Part shown: positions 11,466 through 22,695 of the stretch, in pieces
Numbering within the stretch: the first letter of the stretch is position 1
How the letters are laid out: every line of letters begins with the position of its first letter
Origin: Ichthyophthirius multifiliis
Taxonomy: Eukaryota; Ciliophora; Oligohymenophorea; Hymenostomatida
NCBI RefSeq assembly: GCF_000220395.1
Contig: NW_004086069.1
Span: forward strand, 1 to 40,960
Length of the DNA: 40,960 nt
Reading direction: 5' to 3'
Notes under the pieces: model-generated
What the model saw: the letters and a program-made list of their open reading frames with translations, nothing else
Database searches by the model: none
Told to the model about the DNA's origin: nothing
Translations under genes and position numbers: made by a program

Positions 11466-14062
11466 ATGTAATAATAAAATTTGACAAGTACCTCAAAATC
11501 AAACTTATAGTAAAATATAGAAGCATCTTAAAGAGGACGTTTAAAAAAGATAAATTCTTAAAGCAATATTACCCACCAATAATTAAATTTAATAAATGGT
11601 TAAAAAGCAAATAAAAGCGAAACTAATAGTGATTAATCAGATGATGGATTTTAAACATAAACAGATAATAGTACACATCGTCCTTGTTCAATTCATCCTG
11701 AAGAAAAACTTACTATGATTTGCAGTGATTTATTTTGTGTAAATAGAGGTCCTATATGCCCTATATGTTTAGTTTATGATCATTATGACCATTAAGAGAA
11801 ATCTGGTAATTATAAATTAAAAAAATATTAAATATTTTTGCATATATGAATTTGTTTATTTATAAAAATAATTAAAGGAGATCTTAATTTTTATTTAAGG
11901 TAAATAAGAAATCACCTAAAATAACATGAAGTAGGGAAAAGTAATTAAGAAGATATAAATGATATGCTTATAGATTTTAAATATTTAATTGATTAACAAA
12001 AATAAAAAGTTATTTAAAATTTATAATAAATAGATGAATAAGCAAAGAATTTTATTTAATAAATAAAAGTATATTTTTTGATTTATTTATCAAAAAATAA
12101 AATAAAAAAAAGGAATATGGAGAAAGAGATACATAATAAATTATAGAAGTTATAAATAAGATAAAAGATAATTCTAATAAAATGAATAATATTGAATATA
12201 ATAAACGAATTGGAGATTTAACTTAATATTTTGAATTTTATCCCCATACAAAATAAATATATAGAAAAGATATTTTAAGAGAACTTTTTTTGAGTAAAAT
12301 TTAAAAAATCTTACGTGATAAATCAGAACTTATTTTTTTAAATTTATAAACTATTTATACTTCTCTTTATAAAATTTAGGATTCTCTTACACAAATTAAA
12401 TTTCCTTCTGAAAAAATTTAAGAATTTCCTAAAATAAATTTAGATAATTTAGAAAGATAATAAAAAATTTAAGCTGCGCATTAAAATTGGATAAGAAATG
12501 TAAAAAACAAAACAAAACAAAATAATATTTTTTTATAAAAAAAATAAAGGTTATTAGCTTTGAAATGAGTGACTAAGAAATAGATATTTTAGGAATTAAA
12601 CAAGATATTATTGATAATGTATGTATTGTTACTTGTGGTGATGATATGTCTATTAAATTTTGGATTAATTATTAAGGTGAAGGCTTATATAATGTAAATA
12701 TTTTTATAAAATGATTAAAATTTTTATTTTTTAAAGTTTAAATTACATAGTGAAATTATGTCAGCTCATGATAAAGAGATATTTGTATTAAAAGCTTAAA
12801 AAATGAACAATGTTATAAAAAAGAAACTTACTTAATAATGCTCCGATTGTTCTAATATTATTTTAAGTGGATAAAATGGCAAAATTAAAGTCTGGAATTG
12901 GATATAAAAGAAATGTATTAATGAGATTCAAACTAAATCTTAATTTTTAAATGAAATTATCATTTTAGAACATCCTCATTCTAGGTCTCTATTTGATTTT
13001 TGTTAAAAAAATAATAAAAATATTTATTTATCTTATATATTAATTATTATAAATATAAATTATAAATAGGCTTGTATTTAATAGTGGTGGAAAAAATCTA
13101 TTAGAAATAGTTGATTGGGTAATATTTGGAGGATTAACTGTGAAATAAATCAATCCAAGAGAAAATGGTAAAGAAATAGTTTCTATGTGTAGAATTGAAC
13201 GAAAAACAAGTACAGTAAATATGAACATTAATTAAATAAGGAAAAAAATAGATGCTTTTCATTAAAAAATAATAGATGATAGAAAATTAGGTTTATTTTT
13301 TATTTAAAAATAAATAAATTCTTAACAAGAAAAAAAAAAAAAAAAAAAAAAAGGAAATAGATATTAATACAGGTAATTAGAAGATGATTTTTTAGAATCA
13401 GATATTGTTAATGGAGATTTAATAGCAGTTAGCTTTGCAACTGTTTAAGGTACAGTAAAGGTCTTCAATTAAAATGGAGACTGTTTAAATACTATTTATA
13501 GAAATGATAAAGATTGGAATGTATGTTTGGAAACTATGAAAGTTTTAAAATATTATCCTTAATCAACTTTTGGAGAAAATCAATAATATGCATTAGTTAT
13601 GGCTTCTGATAATAGAACTATATAAGTCCATACAAATAAATTGGTATATTTTTAAAATTTAATAAAGGATTTTATTTTTAATTAAAAAAAAAAAAAAAGG
13701 TTTATAAAATAGAAAATGCACATTAAGGAATGATAAGAGGTTTAGCTATTTGGGAAGTTAATGATGGTCTGAATCTTAAAAATATTATTTTAAGTGCAGC
13801 TGATAAGTATTTTATATTTTATTTTATTTTAGTTCGATTTTTAATTATTAAGTTTTTTTATTATAGTGACCATACTATTAAACTTTGGGATGGATTAGAT
13901 GGATAATTATTAAAAGAAATAAAATCTTCACATAGTGGATTAAGATGGAGGTCTTTACATTGCTATTAAGAAAATTATAAACCTACTAATAAAAATTATA
14001 TTGTTTATGGGTCTAAACATGGAACTTTATTCATTTTTAGTTTACCTATTCATAAAAAATGA
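11466..14062 (+). CDS. B-box zinc finger and WD40 repeat protein
   Basis: Nine exons give 707 aa: 11466-11805, 11878-12068, 12113-12499, 12550-12693, 12737-12984, 13070-13290, 13354-13643, 13700-13806 and 13867-14062; all phases agree. Residues about 73-112 form a B-box-like finger (C-S-I-H-P, M-I-C-S-D-L-F-C, C-P-I-C, H-Y-D-H). A Gln/Lys-rich helical region (about 115-305) is probably coiled coil, as in RBCC proteins but without a RING. From about residue 320 there are WD40 blades: CGDDMSIKFW, GQNGKIKVWNW, GDLIAVSFATVQGTVKVFN, ALVMASDNRTIQVH, LSAADNDHTIKLWDG and a last strand YIVYGSKHGTLFIF. The combination suggests a scaffold or ubiquitin-related adaptor; its partner is unknown. Introns carry poly-A tracts just before the acceptor (A23 at about 13330-13352). 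Confidence 0.85.
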
Positions 14063-14319
14063 GTTTTTTATTTTTGTTTATTAATTTTATATTTTATTGT
14101 ATTTTTTTTTTAATAACTTAATTAATATTAAATATATAAATTTGTAAATTATGCCTTCTGTTCTGTTTTATATTTAACAAAATTAATATTTGCTTATAAG
14201 AAATTTAATTATATTAGTAAATTTTTCAAACAATCATTAATTTTATAAAAAATAATTGTTTTAAAATATAAATATTAAAACAAAAGATTAATAATATAAA
14301 AATAAGTCTGTGTATATAT

Positions 14320-14970
14320 TCAAACTGTTTATTTTTTCTTTTTAGATTTAAAAGTAAATTTATTTAATCTACTATTCCAGATTGCACCTCCAATAATTAA
14401 AATATTCCCCCCATAAACAAGATATTAATGCACACCAAAAATTATATCACCCATAATAAATACACTTCCAAAAAAGCTAATAATAAAAGGCCCGTAAATA
14501 AAACTATTTTTAACTGAATATAAAGATAGTAAAGATATAGCAATAAAAATCAGAGCCAAAAAATTCAAATAATGAATATATTCGAAAATAGGTATCCCAA
14601 AAGCACTAAAAAAAGCACTTATAGTTGAAAAATAAATACTATTGCAAGCACCTCCAGCACATATAGTCATTGTATTACCCATAATACTAAGTATACTATT
14701 AATAATAAGTTAAGTATAATTAATTGAAGTTCCATCTTCTTATTATTAATAAAGAGGTAATTGTTCATTTATGATTATATTATTTGATATAAATGAATAA
14801 CCGATATACGCTATAAATATAATCGATATTGAAAATATAATATGATTTAGGGAATCTATAGTTTTTTCAGTTGAATCTTTATCATCTATGTTTTATAAGT
14901 ATTAAGCCAAAAATATAAACGTGGTAATTAGGCTTGAAATAATTATTAATTGGGTAAATTTCCATATCAT
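14320..14970 (-). CDS. Multi-pass membrane protein, C-terminal part (apparent -1 frame)
   Basis: 216 codons from ATG at 14970 to TGA at 14320-14322. Hydrophobic segments include LIIISSLITTFIFLAQYL, IIFSISIIFIAYIGYSFI, the region after CAGGACN, YLNFLALIFIAISLLSLY, FIISFFGSVFIMGDIIF and YLVYGGNILIIGGAIW; the tail is basic (K-S-K-K-K-K). The ATG overlaps the TGA of the upstream frame as ATGA. Eukaryotic genes are not normally arranged this way, so this is most likely the second part of one gene of about 295 aa covering 14320-15206, joined by a -1 step at the A7 run at 14976-14982. The closely spaced cysteines (C-A-G-G-A-C) recall MerC-like proteins but that is weak. Confidence 0.6.
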
Positions 14971-15206
14971 TAATTGTTTTTTTCAAATTCTTCTAAATGT
15001 TAAATTTACTCTTTCATTTTTAATGTTATAAAATATATTGTTTGTATTAATGTAAATGCTAAGTGGATGATACTAGGTAAAAATACTATCCACCATTTGA
15101 TATATACATCTTTTTCGATTTTGGCGTAAAATATTAGTATTGATAAAATGTTTAATAAACCAAAACTCACTGATGGGGGGCCTATGTATTATTATATTTT
15201 ATTCAT
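14967..15206 (-). CDS. Multi-pass membrane protein, N-terminal part (TMEM185-like)
   Basis: 79 codons from ATG at 15206 to TGA at 14967-14969, with two membrane segments. The pattern LLNILSILIFYAKIEKDVYI-KWWIVFLP resembles the repeated unit of the TMEM185A family ([29 protein letters not shown]). It ends in a charged helix (K-M-K-E-Q-I-Q-H-L-E-E-F-E-K-N), like the loop that precedes further membrane segments in that family. The reading frame runs into A_AAA_AAC at 14975-14981 in zero-frame register, and two codons later meets the stop. After a -1 step the frame enters the next ORF directly (Q-L-M-I-W-K-F). Either one base is missing from the A run or the ribosome shifts here. Confidence 0.6.
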
Positions 15207-15515
15207 CTATTTTATGTATTTGTTTTAATTTAAAAAATTTAAATAAAAATTATTTTTATTTTTATAATTATAAGTAAATTTAGTTTTTTTTTATTTTTAT
15301 TTTTAATAATGATAAAATATTAATGTATTAAAAAAATATTAATTTATAATTTATAATATTATAAAAAAAAAAAAAAAAAGTTTTTAATATTATTAAATAT
15401 ATATTTATTTTTATATAAATATATAGGTAAAAAATCTAATATTTTAGACGAAAATTATCAAAATATGTAAGTAAACAATTAAATTTAAAATAGTAATTAT
15501 TATTTTATTAAAAAT

Positions 15516-15842
15516 ATGCTTTCATTTATAAATGATAGTTATTTTTTTGATATTTTAAAAATTATTTTGATTGCATATTTTATCGTAACAATTTTAATGG
15601 CATTATTAAACAGACACTAAATTATACCTAAAAATAGAGGAAATGATAGAGAAAGATTATATAAGAGATTTTTATATGCAAATTAGGATATTTTAAGGGA
15701 ATTAAATGATGAAGAGTAATAATTAATGTAAGAAACATTTGAAAACACAGTTAAAAATGCTTAGAAATAACCTAGCATATAATAACAAATAGCTAAAAAA
15801 AAGAATATAAATGTTAAATTTACTGATGAATTATAAAATTGA
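15516..15842 (+). CDS. Small single-pass membrane protein, unknown
   Basis: Intronless, 108 aa, ATG to TGA. One hydrophobic segment (about residues 12-29, DILKIILIAYFIVTILMALL) is followed by a basic patch and a Gln/Glu/Lys-rich cytosolic-type helix (YANQDILRELNDEEQQLM) with many TAA/TAG glutamines. I do not recognise a family. Divergent from the membrane protein gene on the left, 309 bp between starts. Confidence 0.65.
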
Positions 15843-16320
15843 TATTTACTTTTTAATAATAATATTAAAAAAAATATTAAAAAAATAAAGTTTTTAATCA
15901 TCTTTAATTAGATTATTTTGTTTTTATTTATTCATTTGCAGTTTAAAAAAAAAAAAATTAAATATGAATTTATACATTCATTTACTATTTATTTTTTAAA
16001 TATTATTATAAAAATTACTATTTATTTTTTTAAATATATAAAATAAGTAACAAAAAATTATCAAATATCGCATTAAATAATATAAAATTATAATCATTAT
16101 TAATTATATTTACAAAATAAATATTATAACTTAGATCTTATTTTTTAAAAAGCAATGTTTTTTGTTTTTTTATTTATAAAATTAAAATAAATCCCAAAAA
16201 AAAATTTTTATTTTTATATTACAAAAAAAAAAAATATATATATACATAAAATACTTTTTATATTTTTTACAGTTCTAAATCTTACTATAAATATTTAATA
16301 TTTTCTAAAAAAAATTTATT
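15843..16320. other. AT-rich intergenic DNA
   Basis: Homopolymer-rich, with a TA run at about 16236-16245. Nothing recognised. Confidence 0.5.
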
Positions 16321-16520
16321 TCAATATTGACTCTAAAATCTTTAAAAATAATTTTCTATGATACCTTTAATATGTTTTATTGTTTTTAAATGTATATTTT
16401 AAAATTTATATTTATCCCTATCAGATTTATCAAATAGATTTGTTTATTAAATATAATTTAAATCAAAAAAATTTATCCCCTCATATGTAAATATATTAGA
16501 ATAATTATAAATATTTTCCA

Positions 16521-16521
<1 letters not shown>
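16321..16521 (-). CDS. Small protein of 66 aa, unknown
   Basis: ATG at 16521 to TGA at 16321. Composition is protein-like (MENIYNYSNIF, YEGINFFDLNY, NLFDKSDRDKYKF) and three internal T-G-A trinucleotides all fall out of frame (as TTT GAT or TCT GAT). GC content is visibly higher than the flanks. It starts beside a (TA)n/(TTTATA)n microsatellite. It may be a complete small gene or the last exon of a longer one; no family recognised. Confidence 0.45.
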
Positions 16522-16524
<3 letters not shown>

Positions 16525-16566
<42 letters not shown>

Positions 16567-16588
16567 TTATATTTATATTTATATTTAT
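16525..16588. repeat. (TA)n followed by (TTTATA)n microsatellite
   Basis: Perfect TA dinucleotides pass into five or six copies of TTTATA, directly upstream of the small minus-strand ORF. Confidence 0.9.
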
Positions 16589-17232
16589 GTTTTTTTTTAC
16601 TAATTAATTAAAACTTTCTTATTAAAAATAAATAATATCATGCTATTACATTTCGAGAAATATAATATAGTGAAATTACTTATTTAAAAGTACTATTAAA
16701 TTTATTAAATATTATCAGATTAATTTTTTTATTTTTAATATTTAAATAATATCCATTTTAAATAATTTATAATTTTTATTTTTTTTTAATTAATGAAAGT
16801 ATATATTTATAAATATTTGATTTTTTATATTAAAATTGTATAATATTTTTTTTATTCCATTTTTTTATTGTATTTTTTTTATATTTTTTGTTGATTTTTA
16901 TATTTATTCGAGTCAATTCGTTTATTTTATTTAGGTAAATCATTTTTTATTAGCTAAATTTAGATGGAATATGTTAATTTCCACCACTTTAAATAAAAAT
17001 TTACTTTTTTAAAATATTGCCTTTATAAAGAATCTTAAATTTTATAAAGAAGGCTTTAATTATTTTTATATTAGATATATTCATTATTATTTTCTAATAA
17101 AGCAGAAATCATATTTTATTGATTTATTGTCATTTTTAAAAACAAAAAATTTAAAATCTTTGTTTTTTAAAAAAAGTATTAATAATTAATAAATTTAAAT
17201 AATTTAAATATTAAATAAAAAACAGAAAAAAT

Positions 17233-17287
<55 letters not shown>

Positions 17288-17377
17288 TTTTTTTTTTTCT
17301 GAAAAAAAAAAATAAAAAAAAAAAATAAAAAAAAAAAAAAAAATAAATTTTTTTTAAAAACTCATTTATTTATTATA
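16589..17377. other. AT-rich intergenic DNA with TA microsatellite
   Basis: Contains (TA)n at about 17237-17287 interrupted once by TG, followed by mixed T and A homopolymers to 17342. No gene seen. Confidence 0.55.
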
Positions 17378-18628
17378 TCATTATCTAGCTTAATTAAATG
17401 AAGGAAAATCTTCAGCTTTCATATCATAAGTTTTTCCTTAATAATTTCTATTATTTTAATAGTTCTTTTATGTCTTATTATAGTTTTATTTTTAAGGTCT
17501 ATTATTTACAATATTTCTAGATTACATTTGATTAGAAATAATATTTTATTAATAGTATCTTTAATTATTATTTTAATATACTTTTCCTCTTTATTAACCT
17601 TTTTATTGTTATTAACTTTAAATCATTTATTATTGTAGCATCTATTAAAATTGTAATTATATCATTTGCATGTACTATTAATATGCTTATCTTTCTTACA
17701 TTTATTAATTCTAGGGATTTGTTTAGTTAAAATTTTAATAATGTTGTTAAATAGGAATCTATTAATTTGAAACAAGCAACTTTTCTTCTTCAACATAACA
17801 ATTTACTTTAACATTCTTATATTTTTTTAAAAAAATATATTAAACTTTGATACTTTTTTTAATTTAAATTGATACGTTAATTTATGATGTGTAAAATTCA
17901 TTGAATAGTTATCTAGTATGTACTTCTTCTTAGCCTGGCGATGTTATAACAACTTTTATTTACCCATTTTAGACAAAAATATCCTATTTAATTTTAAAAA
18001 TAATAAAAAAAATAAAAAAAATAGATTTTCTTTAATATATATATATATTTACAGCTTATATTTATAATTCATTAATTTTATTTTAAATTGCTTTTTTAAA
18101 AGCATCTATATTGAAATTATCAATTTATACAAAATATAATATATTTCTTAATCTTTTCCAAGTAGGAGAGATAGTATTTTCATTTAAATTTAATTTTATA
18201 GAATTTTTTAAAGATTCAGATTATAAAATCTAAAAATAAAATATTACAAAAAAATAAAATAAATAAATATAGTGTATTAAAAATATGTAATTAAATAATT
18301 ATTTATTATTTGATATAATTTTATTTTTATATCATTTAAAAAAATATTTTTATTGTTATAATAACTATATATATTTTGTATTTTTTTTTACCTGTTTAAA
18401 TTCATCTAATGAAATATTCTTATCAAAAACATTTTCGTTCTTTAGTAATTCAATTGGAATAGTCATTTTTAAATTATTATTAATTTTATTTATTAATGAT
18501 TAATTTTTCATAAAATTAGCTTTTTCAAATAAGTGTTTAACCTATAGTATTTAAAAAGTTTAAATATATGATATTTTAAATAATAAAATAACTTAATTAA
18601 TAATGTTTTATTTCTATTCGTCAATCAT
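17378..18628 (-). CDS. La-motif RNA-binding protein (LARP4/6-like)
   Basis: 322 aa in four exons: 18628-18593, 18541-18392, 18229-18053, 17983-17378; phases agree. The N-terminus reads as a divergent La motif: VKHLFEKANFMKNQSLINKI (family IKxQxEFYFSxxNLxxDxFL), then MTIPIELLKNENVF (G-Y-V-P-I-x-x-I) and ISLDEFKQILQSES. An RRM-like block follows (WKRLRNILYFVQI ... IKVVITSP). The rest is low-complexity Gln/Asn (about residues 175-300), nearly all encoded by TAA/TAG, and ends in KAEDFPSFNQ, an E-D-F-P-S motif seen at the end of several mRNA-binding proteins. LARP4-type proteins bind poly(A) and stabilise mRNA. The La assignment rests on pattern only. Divergent from the DNA ligase, 358 bp between starts. 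Confidence 0.6.
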
Positions 18629-18986
18629 TTTTATATATAATTATATTTTTTAAAAAAATTATTATAATTAATAATTATGTTTTTAAAGATAAAAATAAAT
18701 AATAATATAAATTGTATATATAATTTTAATTATTTATATAAAAATTTTAATATTAACTAATTTTAGTTTTTGATAATAATATTCAAACAAATATATATAT
18801 ATTTTTATAATATATTTTTTATTATTATTTAATTTACTAAATCTTTATTTATTAAAAATAATATTAAATTAATATCTAAAATTCAATATTTTTTTAACTA
18901 ACTTAATATTATTCTTAAATTGTCTAATTTTATATATAATATTTATATAAAAATAAATTAATATATAATATATAATTATTTTTATA
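18629..18986. promoter_or_regulatory. Shared divergent intergenic region
   Basis: 358 bp of nearly pure A/T separate the start codons of the La-motif gene and the DNA ligase, so promoters for both presumably lie here. No specific element can be named. Confidence 0.35.
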
Positions 18987-19214
18987 ATGTAGAAAGTTAT
19001 ATTTTTTGTTAATCGTTTTTAATTTTGTAATTCTTAAAATATAAAATCTTTTAAGTACTTGGCGAATAAATTTGAACAAATATCTTAAATATCTTCCTCT
19101 TTATAAACAATAGAAACAGTTTAAAGTTTAATAGAAACATACTTAAAATAAGGTGATAGAAATGTATATATAATTAAATATTTTTAATAATATTAAAAAA
19201 ATATTTTATTTATG

Positions 19215-19245
<31 letters not shown>

Positions 19246-21162
19246 GCTTCTTTTAAATTTTATGAGGATTTTAAGTTGTCAAATATAAATAGAAGAAATT
19301 AATATAGCAGATAGTAGTTTAAAAACCATATTAAATGTAAATGTTAATAATTTAGATTTAGACTAATTTTCTAAATATTTTTTGGAATAAAAAAGCTAAT
19401 AAAATACTTAAGAAGGTGATTTTTTAACAATATAAAATTTAATGGAAAGTTTAAATAATTTAAAAAGCTATTCTGGAATCGGCTCAAAAAACTAAAAAGA
19501 AAATTTAATAAAAGATTTATTTTTTAAAGCAAATTCTGAATTAGAAATTAAATATTTGATTAGATTATTTTAAGTATTTATTTTAATTAAAAATATAAAA
19601 TTAATAATAATCTTATATTTTAAAGAAAAACTTAAGAATAGGATGCAATAATAAAACAATAATAAAAGCATTAAAAAATTTAAATGAAAAAAAAGAAATA
19701 AATGAAATAGTTTAAGAATGTTAAAATAATATTTTTGGCTTTTATACTGGATTAAATAAAAATATAGAAGTAGGACTTCCTATACCAGTAATGTTAGCTA
19801 AACCATTAAGTGATTATGAAGATATAAATAAATTTTTTAAGAAATTTCAACAAAAAATAATATCAGTAGAATTAAAATATGATGGCGAAAGAACATAAGT
19901 TATTTTAATTTTTTTTAAATAAAAATAGAAAATTAATAAAATTAAAAAGATTCATTATGATAAAGAAAGGAATATATTATAATTATATAGTAGAAATTTA
20001 GAATTATAAAATTAAAAATATGAAAAATTATTTTAAGACTTATAAATATATTTTAAATAATTTCAACATATAAATTCTTGTATATTAGATGGAGAAATAA
20101 TATCTTTGTCAGAAAATAATGAAATATAGACATTTTAAAATATGTAAAATAAAAATTTATTCCAAAATTATAATATTGTTTTGTTTGATATTCTTTTTTT
20201 GAATAATATATAAAAAATACATTTACCATTACCAAAAAGATAAAATCTTTTAGAAGAAAATTTTTTATAATAGCATCCTTTAATACATGTCTAAAAAAAA
20301 GTTATTGATATTTCTCAAGATATTAATGCAACTAAAGAAATAGTTGATAAATTAATTTAATAAGGGCATGAAGGTGCTATATTAAAATCATTAGATTAAA
20401 CATAAACTTATTATGATACTTAAGGTAGTAGATTGTAGTGGGCAAAATTAAAAAAAATATTGCTAATAATGGTATAGCTGATACTTTAGATTTAATTCCT
20501 ATTGGAATATATTGGGGAAAAGGAAAAAGGTTAAATTTTAATTATATATATATCTAAAAAAATATAAATATATATATATAAGTAGATTAATATATATATA
20601 TTTATATATATTTATATATATTTATATATATTTATATATATTTATATATATTTATATACATTTATATATATTTATATTTACATATAAGTACATTTATATC
20701 ATTATAACATAGATAAGGTAAATTTGGAGCATATTTAATGGCTTCATATGATTCATAAAATTAAAATTATGTAGCAATATGTAAAATAGGCACAGGGTTT
20801 AGTGATGAATTTATGGATTAATAAACATTATTTTATTAAAATAATATCATATAGAATAAGCCAAAAGGGTTTATTGTAAGTAAAACTTTTAAACCTGATT
20901 TCTGGATTATTAACCCTAATTAAATTTGGGAAATCGAGTCTGATTGTTTTACTCTATCTTCTATATATAATATAGGTATTTTTTTATTTTGAGTAAGGCT
21001 TTTCCTATTTTATATTTTTTTTAAGGAAAAAACGAACAATAATAAGTTGGATTATCTTTAAGATTTCCTAGATTTAAAAGAATAAGATATGATAAAAATA
21101 TTGAAACTTCAACTTAGGTTTAATAAGTATTAGAAATGTATAATTTATAAAGGAAAAAATGA
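18987..21162 (+). CDS. ATP-dependent DNA ligase (ligase I type)
   Basis: Six exons (18987-19163, 19247-19573, 19626-19898, 19929-20529, 20713-20975, 21026-21162) total 1778 nt, one short of 593 codons. N-terminal helical domain: FKYLANKFEQIS and RLFQKNLRIGCNNKTIIKAL. Motif I with the adenylated lysine is ELKYDGERT; then YSRNLE, ILDGEI, LFDILFLN, PLPKR and EGAILKSLD (motif IV), RLQWAKLKK (motif V), DTLDLIPIGIYWGKGKR, CKIGTGFSDE and SLRFPRFKRIRYDK (C-terminal OB fold). It seals nicks in replication and repair. Between WAKLKK and the next conserved block the frame steps by -1 at the A run 20450-20457; adding one A restores the whole family pattern and the length to 592 aa. The 30-nt intron 19899-19928 is the shortest here; intron 20530-20712 carries a microsatellite. 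Confidence 0.92.
20577..20690. repeat. (TTTATATATA)n satellite inside a ligase intron
   Basis: About nine copies of a 10-nt TTTATATATA unit plus TA runs inside intron 20530-20712; this expansion makes the intron the longest in the gene. Confidence 0.9.
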
Positions 21163-21375
21163 AAATTTGCTATTTTTTAAGACAATAAGTATTTTTGTAA
21201 ATTATAAGAAATAATATTTTGTTTATAAATAAATTTATTTATACTTTTTTAGTTCTTTTATTTTTTTTATTTTTGTTATTTATATTTACTAATAATTTTT
21301 TTAAAAAAAATATAGTAAGTAAACATTATTTAATGTATATATATTTATGTATTATATAAATTTCTTTTTTCCATT
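21163..21375. other. AT-rich spacer downstream of ligase
   Basis: Poly-T-rich tract; nothing recognised. Confidence 0.5.
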
Positions 21376-21570
21376 TCATTATAATTTTGTGTCATTATTT
21401 TCTTTTGTTTTTTAATTATTATTTTAATTAATTAAGATTTTTTAATTAATTAATATTTATTTTTATACTTATTTTATACTTTTTTTTAGCTTTTCTATCT
21501 ATTTTTTATATAAAGATTTTTTTTTATTTTTTGCCGTTCCAATTTTTATTTAATCATGTGTACTATACAT
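21376..21570 (-). CDS. Possible small basic protein, 64 aa
   Basis: ATG at 21570 to TGA at 21376, beginning MYSTHDQIKIGTAKNKKKSL and continuing as a Lys/Gln-rich helical peptide (QIEKLKKSIKQVQKQIL). The internal T-G-A trinucleotides are out of frame (CAT GAT, AAT GAC). No family recognised. Low complexity and DNA this AT-rich leave room for chance. Confidence 0.3.
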
Positions 21571-22695
21571 TTCCTTTTATATCTTCAAGTTAAGTATTTT
21601 TTATTAAAATAAAATTTAATTAATTATGTTAATATTATTTATCATATTCTTTAATTATAGCTATTTTTATATAAAACAAAAAAAAATTACATATTTAATT
21701 TAAAGATAAAATAATGTTTAATAACATTAACTATAACTTTTTAAAAACTTTATAACCAAAGAATTTAATTTCTATTTTAATCAATGAATCAATGAATCAA
21801 TTAATTTACAAATTCCAAGAAAATAATATTTATATTATAATATATAAAATAATTATTTAAATTTTTAAATATAATTTTTCTTAAAAATAACAAAAACATA
21901 AATATTTGTTATGAAAACAATTATAATATATTTTATATAAAAATCATTAAAACATTTTATTATGATAATTTATTTTTATTATTTTTTTCTGTACTGTTTG
22001 TCATAGTTTTCGAATAAAATTATTTTATTCTTTAATATTTTTTTCATCTTTAAATAATTTTTGATTCTTTTTTAATTAAACTGATAGATATAATAATAAA
22101 AGGAAATATTATTTTCTAAATAAAAAAAAAAATTAATATATAAAATCTTTTCGTAAATTTAATAACTGGATATTTAAATAATATAATAAAAAATAATTAT
22201 TTCCCTTTAAATTATACTATATATCCAAATTATGAGTTAAATTTTAATCGCTCTTGCTTTCTTAAAGTCTATATTAAAAAATGAAAATATAATTTATAAA
22301 AAAAATTAATAAATATAAACTTGAAGTACTTAAGAATTTTTTCCTCATAAATATTACTATATTGTATTTTTTCTTATTATATATTAAATTAATATATCTA
22401 TTTGTAAAATAAAAAAACCATTGTTTATAATATATAGAAGATTAGAATAACTTTTTAATATGTTTATTTTTATTTTTAGAATAATTTTATAGTTTACTTC
22501 ATATTATATTATATTTCACAAATTTATAATAAAATTCTATAATTTATTATCATTTTCCTGTAAAATTCCAATATCCATATATTATTTATTTTTGTTAATT
22601 TTAAATTACATTAATATAAATAAAATGATTTAATTATTAATAATATTTTTTTTTTTTTAAAAAAAAAGAAAATTTTATAAAAATAAAAATAAAAA
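21571..22695. other. AT-rich intergenic DNA
   Basis: One short plus-strand frame at about 22232-22333 (MSQILIALAFLKSILKN, then TGA) looks like a signal-peptide start but leads nowhere I can follow. Otherwise A/T homopolymers. Confidence 0.5.

Noticed and set aside
13040-13228. 62-aa minus-strand ORF
   Set aside because: Antisense shadow of an exon of the B-box/WD40 gene.
14320-14680. MerC mercury-transport domain
   Set aside because: Only a C-x-x-x-x-C motif near a membrane segment and a vague C-terminal resemblance support it.
14320-15206. Bacterial-type operon with ATGA overlap, possible foreign DNA
   Set aside because: Base composition, TAA/TAG glutamines and TGA stops match the host; a single gene with a frame change is simpler.
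20053-20235. 60-aa minus-strand ORF
   Set aside because: Antisense shadow of the DNA ligase central exon.
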